Below are positions 6,135-8,095 of a stretch of DNA of 8,095 nucleotides, piece by piece. The notes below the pieces were generated by a model that was not told the origin of the DNA, ran no database searches, and saw only the letters and a list, made by a program, of their open reading frames with translations. A program made the position numbers and the translations under genes. Positions within the stretch are counted from its first letter, which is position 1. Each line of letters starts with the position of its first letter. Location of the stretch: assembly GCA_003453735.1 (NCBI GenBank), contig DMNE01000405.1, positions 6,800 through 14,894 on the forward strand, given 5' to 3'. Source of the stretch: Nitrospiraceae bacterium. Its GTDB lineage: Bacteria > Nitrospirota > Thermodesulfovibrionia > Thermodesulfovibrionales > UBA9159.

Positions 6135-6250
6135 CATCTTAACAGCCTCGGCTACTTCTTTGATATATGCACCTTAAAAAATCTCTAAAAATTGACCACT
6201 TACCCTTTGGGAAATCCGGATAGACCCATTTTATTTCCACGCAACATGCA

Positions 6251-6574
6251 TTATTTTTCAAATGTCCTGATTTTGCTGAGGAGGATTATTGACGACTGGT
6301 ACGCCGGACCCTCTTCTTCCTTCACTGCACTGAAAAAATCACACAAGTAACAGTTTTGATACTTCTGGGCAAATGTGCCCTGAACCCTTTCCCCGCACAT
6401 GGTGCCTGCCACCACCCAACATGATCGTCCCGCGTTTTTCCCGCCATGCACAGCATTCAGCTTTTCATCTGTTGCAGCAGGGCATACTCCAAGCTCCTCG
6501 GCCTTCGCGCCGCCAGCCTCTCTTCCACACTTTTTGAACTCCCAGCAGTTCAGCTTTTTATCCTGTTTTTTCAT
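6251..6574 (-). CDS. two-CW domain-containing Cys-rich protein
   Basis: A 107-residue soluble protein with two Cys-Trp repeats. The first is NCWEFKKCGRE (Cys10-Trp11, Cys16). The second is GRSCWVVAGTMCG (Cys52-Trp53, Cys60), followed by NCYLCDFF (Cys75, Cys78). Cys31 lies between, in the GVCPAATD segment, and the HGGKNAGR stretch before the second CW is typical of this family. Nine conserved Cys and Trp positions suggest metal or cluster binding, or a sensory role; two-CW domains also occur attached to signalling proteins, but the biochemical function is not established. There is no signal peptide. The start is firm: GGGAGGAG sits 4 nt before the ATG. A weak promoter (TATAAA at 6642-6637 on the minus strand) lies upstream. 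The long palindrome at 6718-6778 separates it from the YHS gene. Confidence 0.88.
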   Translation of the reverse strand: MKKQDKKLNCWEFKKCGREAGGAKAEELGVCPAATDEKLNAVHGGKNAGRSCWVVAGTMCGERVQGTFAQKYQNCYLCDFFSAVKEEEGPAYQSSIILLSKIRTFEK

Positions 6575-6717
6575 CGTTCTCCTCCCTCAGAAAAGGCTTG
6601 CTCTCTTAGTAAGTATGTCAAAACCAAACAAATATTTTTATACATTGCCTGCTTTTTTTTTAAGCATTTTCTGCAGGTCTGCAGGAGATGATGGAGAAGA
6701 CCACAAAGCGAAATGTA

Positions 6718-6778
6718 CTGAATACGAAGAAGCGCCATTCTTCTGCGAAGTTGCAGAATGACGCTTCTTCGTATTCAG
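6718..6778. repeat. 61-nt imperfect palindrome (17-bp perfect outer stem)
   Basis: CTGAATACGAAGAAGCG (6718-6734) is the exact reverse complement of 6762-6778. After one mismatch the arms continue as CATTCT (6736-6741) and AGAATG (6755-6760), enclosing a short loop that can itself pair TTCTGC with GCAGAA. Because of the symmetry both strands encode the same NTKKRHS peptide, so the short frames across it are artefacts. It lies 58 nt after the stop of the YHS gene and 143 nt before the two-CW start. No U-tract follows. It resembles a dispersed extragenic palindrome or MITE-like element. Confidence 0.75.
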
Positions 6779-6835
6779 CAACAGTTTCAAGATCTGATGC
6801 CTGCAGTATATCAGGTGGAGCAAACATCGAGACCT

Positions 6836-7360
6836 TCATCCAGAAGTCCGCGCCTGGGGGACGATACGGATTACTCTTTTCTCGTCATAAGCATGTCTAT
6901 CCCCTACAATGCGCGGCCAGTTCTTGTCGGCCATCCGGATATAATTCTGCATATCTTTCTCCCATAATTTCTGGACGTCTTTGTTTAGGTTGAGGTACAG
7001 CTTCCCTTCAAAGATCGCCCATGCCTCCGGGTCAATGTCGGCAATTTTGCCTTGACTCACCGCATAGGCACAGTAGCCGCCGTACCTGGGCGCGTATTTT
7101 TCAGGATCCTGACAGAACACTTCCCGGTGAGCAGCGCTGGCAAACCTCCATCGGGCTCCGCGCCAGACGTATTCGAATTCTGGGATCCCCTTCACCGGCT
7201 TCTTCTCGGCAAAGTAAGAGACAGGATCGTACCCTTTTATGGCAACTCCCTCTGACGTTACATTGACCGGCGATATGGATGAGGTTTTTGAACAGGAAAA
7301 GAGAGCAGACAACATAAAAATCACTACGAGAAACCCTTTTGTCCAGAAGTTTAAAACCAA
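6836..7360 (-). CDS. YHS domain-containing putative lipoprotein
   Basis: A 174-residue exported protein. Residues 7-22 are a hydrophobic signal segment ending LFSC, with Cys23 as the likely lipidated residue. Leu at -3 and Ser at -1 fit a lipobox; Phe at -2 is unusual, so lipidation is probable but not certain. The mature part carries a YHS domain: GYDPVSYFAEKKPVKG (43-58), WRFASAAHREVF (71-82), DPEKYAPRYGGYCAYAVSQG (85-104) and DPEAWAIFEGKLYLN (110-124). These match the common family of periplasmic YHS proteins ending in DKNWPR; metal binding is suspected for the family. The start is TTG 7360, with AAAGG about 8 nt upstream; no ATG gives a full signal peptide. It follows the msrA stop by 33 nt, so the two are probably cotranscribed. 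The basic tail after residue 150 is not recognisable. Confidence 0.87.
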   Translation of the reverse strand: MVLNFWTKGFLVVIFMLSALFSCSKTSSISPVNVTSEGVAIKGYDPVSYFAEKKPVKGIPEFEYVWRGARWRFASAAHREVFCQDPEKYAPRYGGYCAYAVSQGKIADIDPEAWAIFEGKLYLNLNKDVQKLWEKDMQNYIRMADKNWPRIVGDRHAYDEKRVIRIVPQARTSG

Positions 7361-7393
7361 CTGTAATTACCTTTTCCTTTAGTAATTAGATAG

Positions 7394-8056
7394 TTAGTGA
7401 ACCGGGCATACAATTGATGCGTTACGGGCACAGACCCCAGAAGTCAATATTTCTCTCGCCCTGTGTGAAAGTCCGAAACCCTCTATCTCCTCTTTGAGGG
7501 AATCGCACGAGCCATACCCTCCGAGGTAACCGTTGATACGTGCAACAGCCTTTGAATTGGCCAAACTCTTCATGTCAGAATAGATTGCCCTGAACCCCTT
7601 CATTATTTCGTGATACAATCTCAGGCTGTCCTTCTGGTGATAATCCTCGGCAATATAGAATCCCGAATATGGTTCTATAGCAGTAGCAATTCTTCCTTTT
7701 GTTTCAGAAGCAACGCGATCTCTCGTTCCTGTTGCAAGGTTCCCCTGTTCTTCGTTGTGATAGACTATGGCTGCCCTATACTGGCGGAACCACGAATTTC
7801 TTGTCGGATCGTGACCCTTCCAGAAGATATCCAACACTTCCCTATATGAGATGCGAGAGGGATCAAAATCGACTTGAACCGCCTCAGAGTAATCTCCCGG
7901 ATCGTGATAACTCGGATTCTTCTTAGTGCAACTGGCGTATCCCACCCGGGTTCAGATAACCCCTGGCAAGCTCCCAAACTGGGAGTCAGGCCCCCAGAAT
8001 CAGCCAAGGGCGAAGGTAGCTGTTTCAGAAAAAAATCGAGGACCCTTTTCCCTCAA
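7394..8056 (-). pseudogene. msrA: msrA with UGA at the catalytic Cys and a second in-frame UGA: selenoprotein candidate or pseudogene
   Basis: MsrA reduces methionine-S-sulfoxide in proteins. From TTG 8056 the frame gives FFSETATFALG, then UGA (8000-8002), then FWGPDSQFGSLPGVI, a second UGA (7952-7954), then TRVGYASCTKKNPSYHD and on to the TAA at 7394. The first UGA occupies precisely the catalytic Cys of the GCFWG motif. Other functional residues remain: Tyr in VGYA, Glu in SEAVQVDFDP, RQYRAAIVY and AEDYHQK, plus a GYLGGYG C-terminal region as in Geobacter-type MsrA. Conserved positions are also altered: VGYASC for the usual VGYAGG, and HQKDSL for HQKYYL. The GTG at 7945 has no ribosome binding site and would remove the active site. 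An ATG at 8081 lies in another frame and would need one T fewer in the seven-T run to join. I see both selenoprotein and decay signals; the second UGA favours decay or a sequence error. Confidence 0.7.
7971..7999 (-). promoter_or_regulatory. SECIS-like stem-loop downstream of the first msrA UGA
   Basis: On the minus strand, CTCCCA (7985-7980) and TGGGAG (7976-7971) form a perfect 6-bp stem with loop GTT. The loop G is 21 nt after the UGA, inside the spacing and with the leading apical G known from bacterial SECIS elements. An alternative 7-bp stem, CTGGGGG with CTCCCAG (one G-U), starts 2 nt after the UGA and excludes the first. Structure is visible; function is inference. Confidence 0.35.
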
Positions 8057-8095
8057 CTACTGGTACCCTTGTTTCATTCATAAGATACCCCGCAG

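Larger units (their letters stand above)
5250..6250. other. 1-kb stretch with no confident gene; hairpins and degraded open frames
   Basis: No frame combines a start, a ribosome binding site and a recognisable family. Several stretches are open for 60-100 codons without starts. On the minus strand, one from about 5487 to 5250 contains NDKRNYGQKDTKKKPYQL, and another from about 5690 to 5440 contains GFGVADLAQIDLSRYRL. On the plus strand, one ending in TGA 5764-5766 contains YLGKISDTEAIRWMDIP. They overlap on opposite strands, so at most one can be genuine at each place. The stretch 5780-6250 is AT-rich and holds the three hairpins listed separately. The segment looks like decayed or formerly mobile DNA. 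Confidence 0.5.

Noticed and set aside
6191..6204. ATTGACCACTTACC resembling sequence near IS21-family ends
   Set aside because: One short resemblance from memory, without repeats or istA/istB remnants I could identify.
5671..6221. 11-nt direct repeat GAAATCCGGAT at 5671 and 6211 as mobile-element boundary
   Set aside because: Too short, with no target duplication or transposase; ATCCGGAT also occurs near 6935, so chance is plausible.
6616..6621. Perfect TTGACA (minus strand) as -35 box of the two-CW gene
   Set aside because: The hexamer at correct spacing is AGCCTT, not a -10 box; TATAAA further upstream is the better but still weak candidate.
6638..6993. Plus- and minus-strand frames across the 6718-6778 palindrome
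   Set aside because: Openness and shared NTKKRHS peptide follow from the inverted repeat, and part overlaps the YHS gene.
7394..7945. Annotating msrA simply as an intact 183-aa gene from GTG 7945
   Set aside because: That form lacks the active-site motif and a ribosome binding site, while the missing N terminus is readable in the same frame upstream of two UGAs.

Overview
The window looks like part of a Gram-negative, LPS-making bacterial chromosome of moderate GC. Two ADP-heptose:LPS heptosyltransferases, exported proteins with signal peptides and small Cys-rich proteins give a Nitrospirota or deltaproteobacterial flavour. That taxonomic guess rests on general resemblance and is not proven here.

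Layout. Positions 1-76 may be the 3' end of a plus-strand gene. A YajD-like HNH nuclease (121-462, minus) has its own promoter and an ideal Shine-Dalgarno in front of a TTG start. An unrecognised minus-strand gene follows (600-1082); its frame continues upstream through an in-frame UGA. Positions 1083-1590 hold only damaged coding remnants, a 16-bp perfect palindrome and a -10-like box. Two tiny intact plus-strand genes come next: a 55-aa helical protein (1631-1798) and a DUF1059 protein (1872-2045) with a potentially switching hairpin leader. After a structured intergenic stretch there is a tight plus-strand operon: a WaaF-GmhB fusion (2227-3765), a WaaC-like heptosyltransferase (3775-4791) and an exported thioredoxin-fold protein (4794-5249). 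Together the first two make and attach inner-core heptose; the third probably acts in the periplasm. About 1 kb (5250-6250) has no confident gene but carries three strong hairpins and degraded open stretches. The right end is minus-strand: msrA (7394-8056), a YHS-domain lipoprotein (6836-7360), a long imperfect palindrome (6718-6778) and a two-CW domain protein (6251-6574).

The most interesting item is msrA. Reading upstream of the apparent GTG start, the same frame gives a recognisable MsrA N terminus in which the catalytic Cys codon of the GCFWG motif is UGA. A small stem-loop with a G-initial apical loop lies about 20 nt downstream, as expected for a bacterial SECIS element. A second in-frame UGA 16 codons later falls where an Arg or similar residue is usual. 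The gene is therefore either a selenoprotein with one extra lesion (or sequencing error) or a pseudogene; the sequence alone does not decide.
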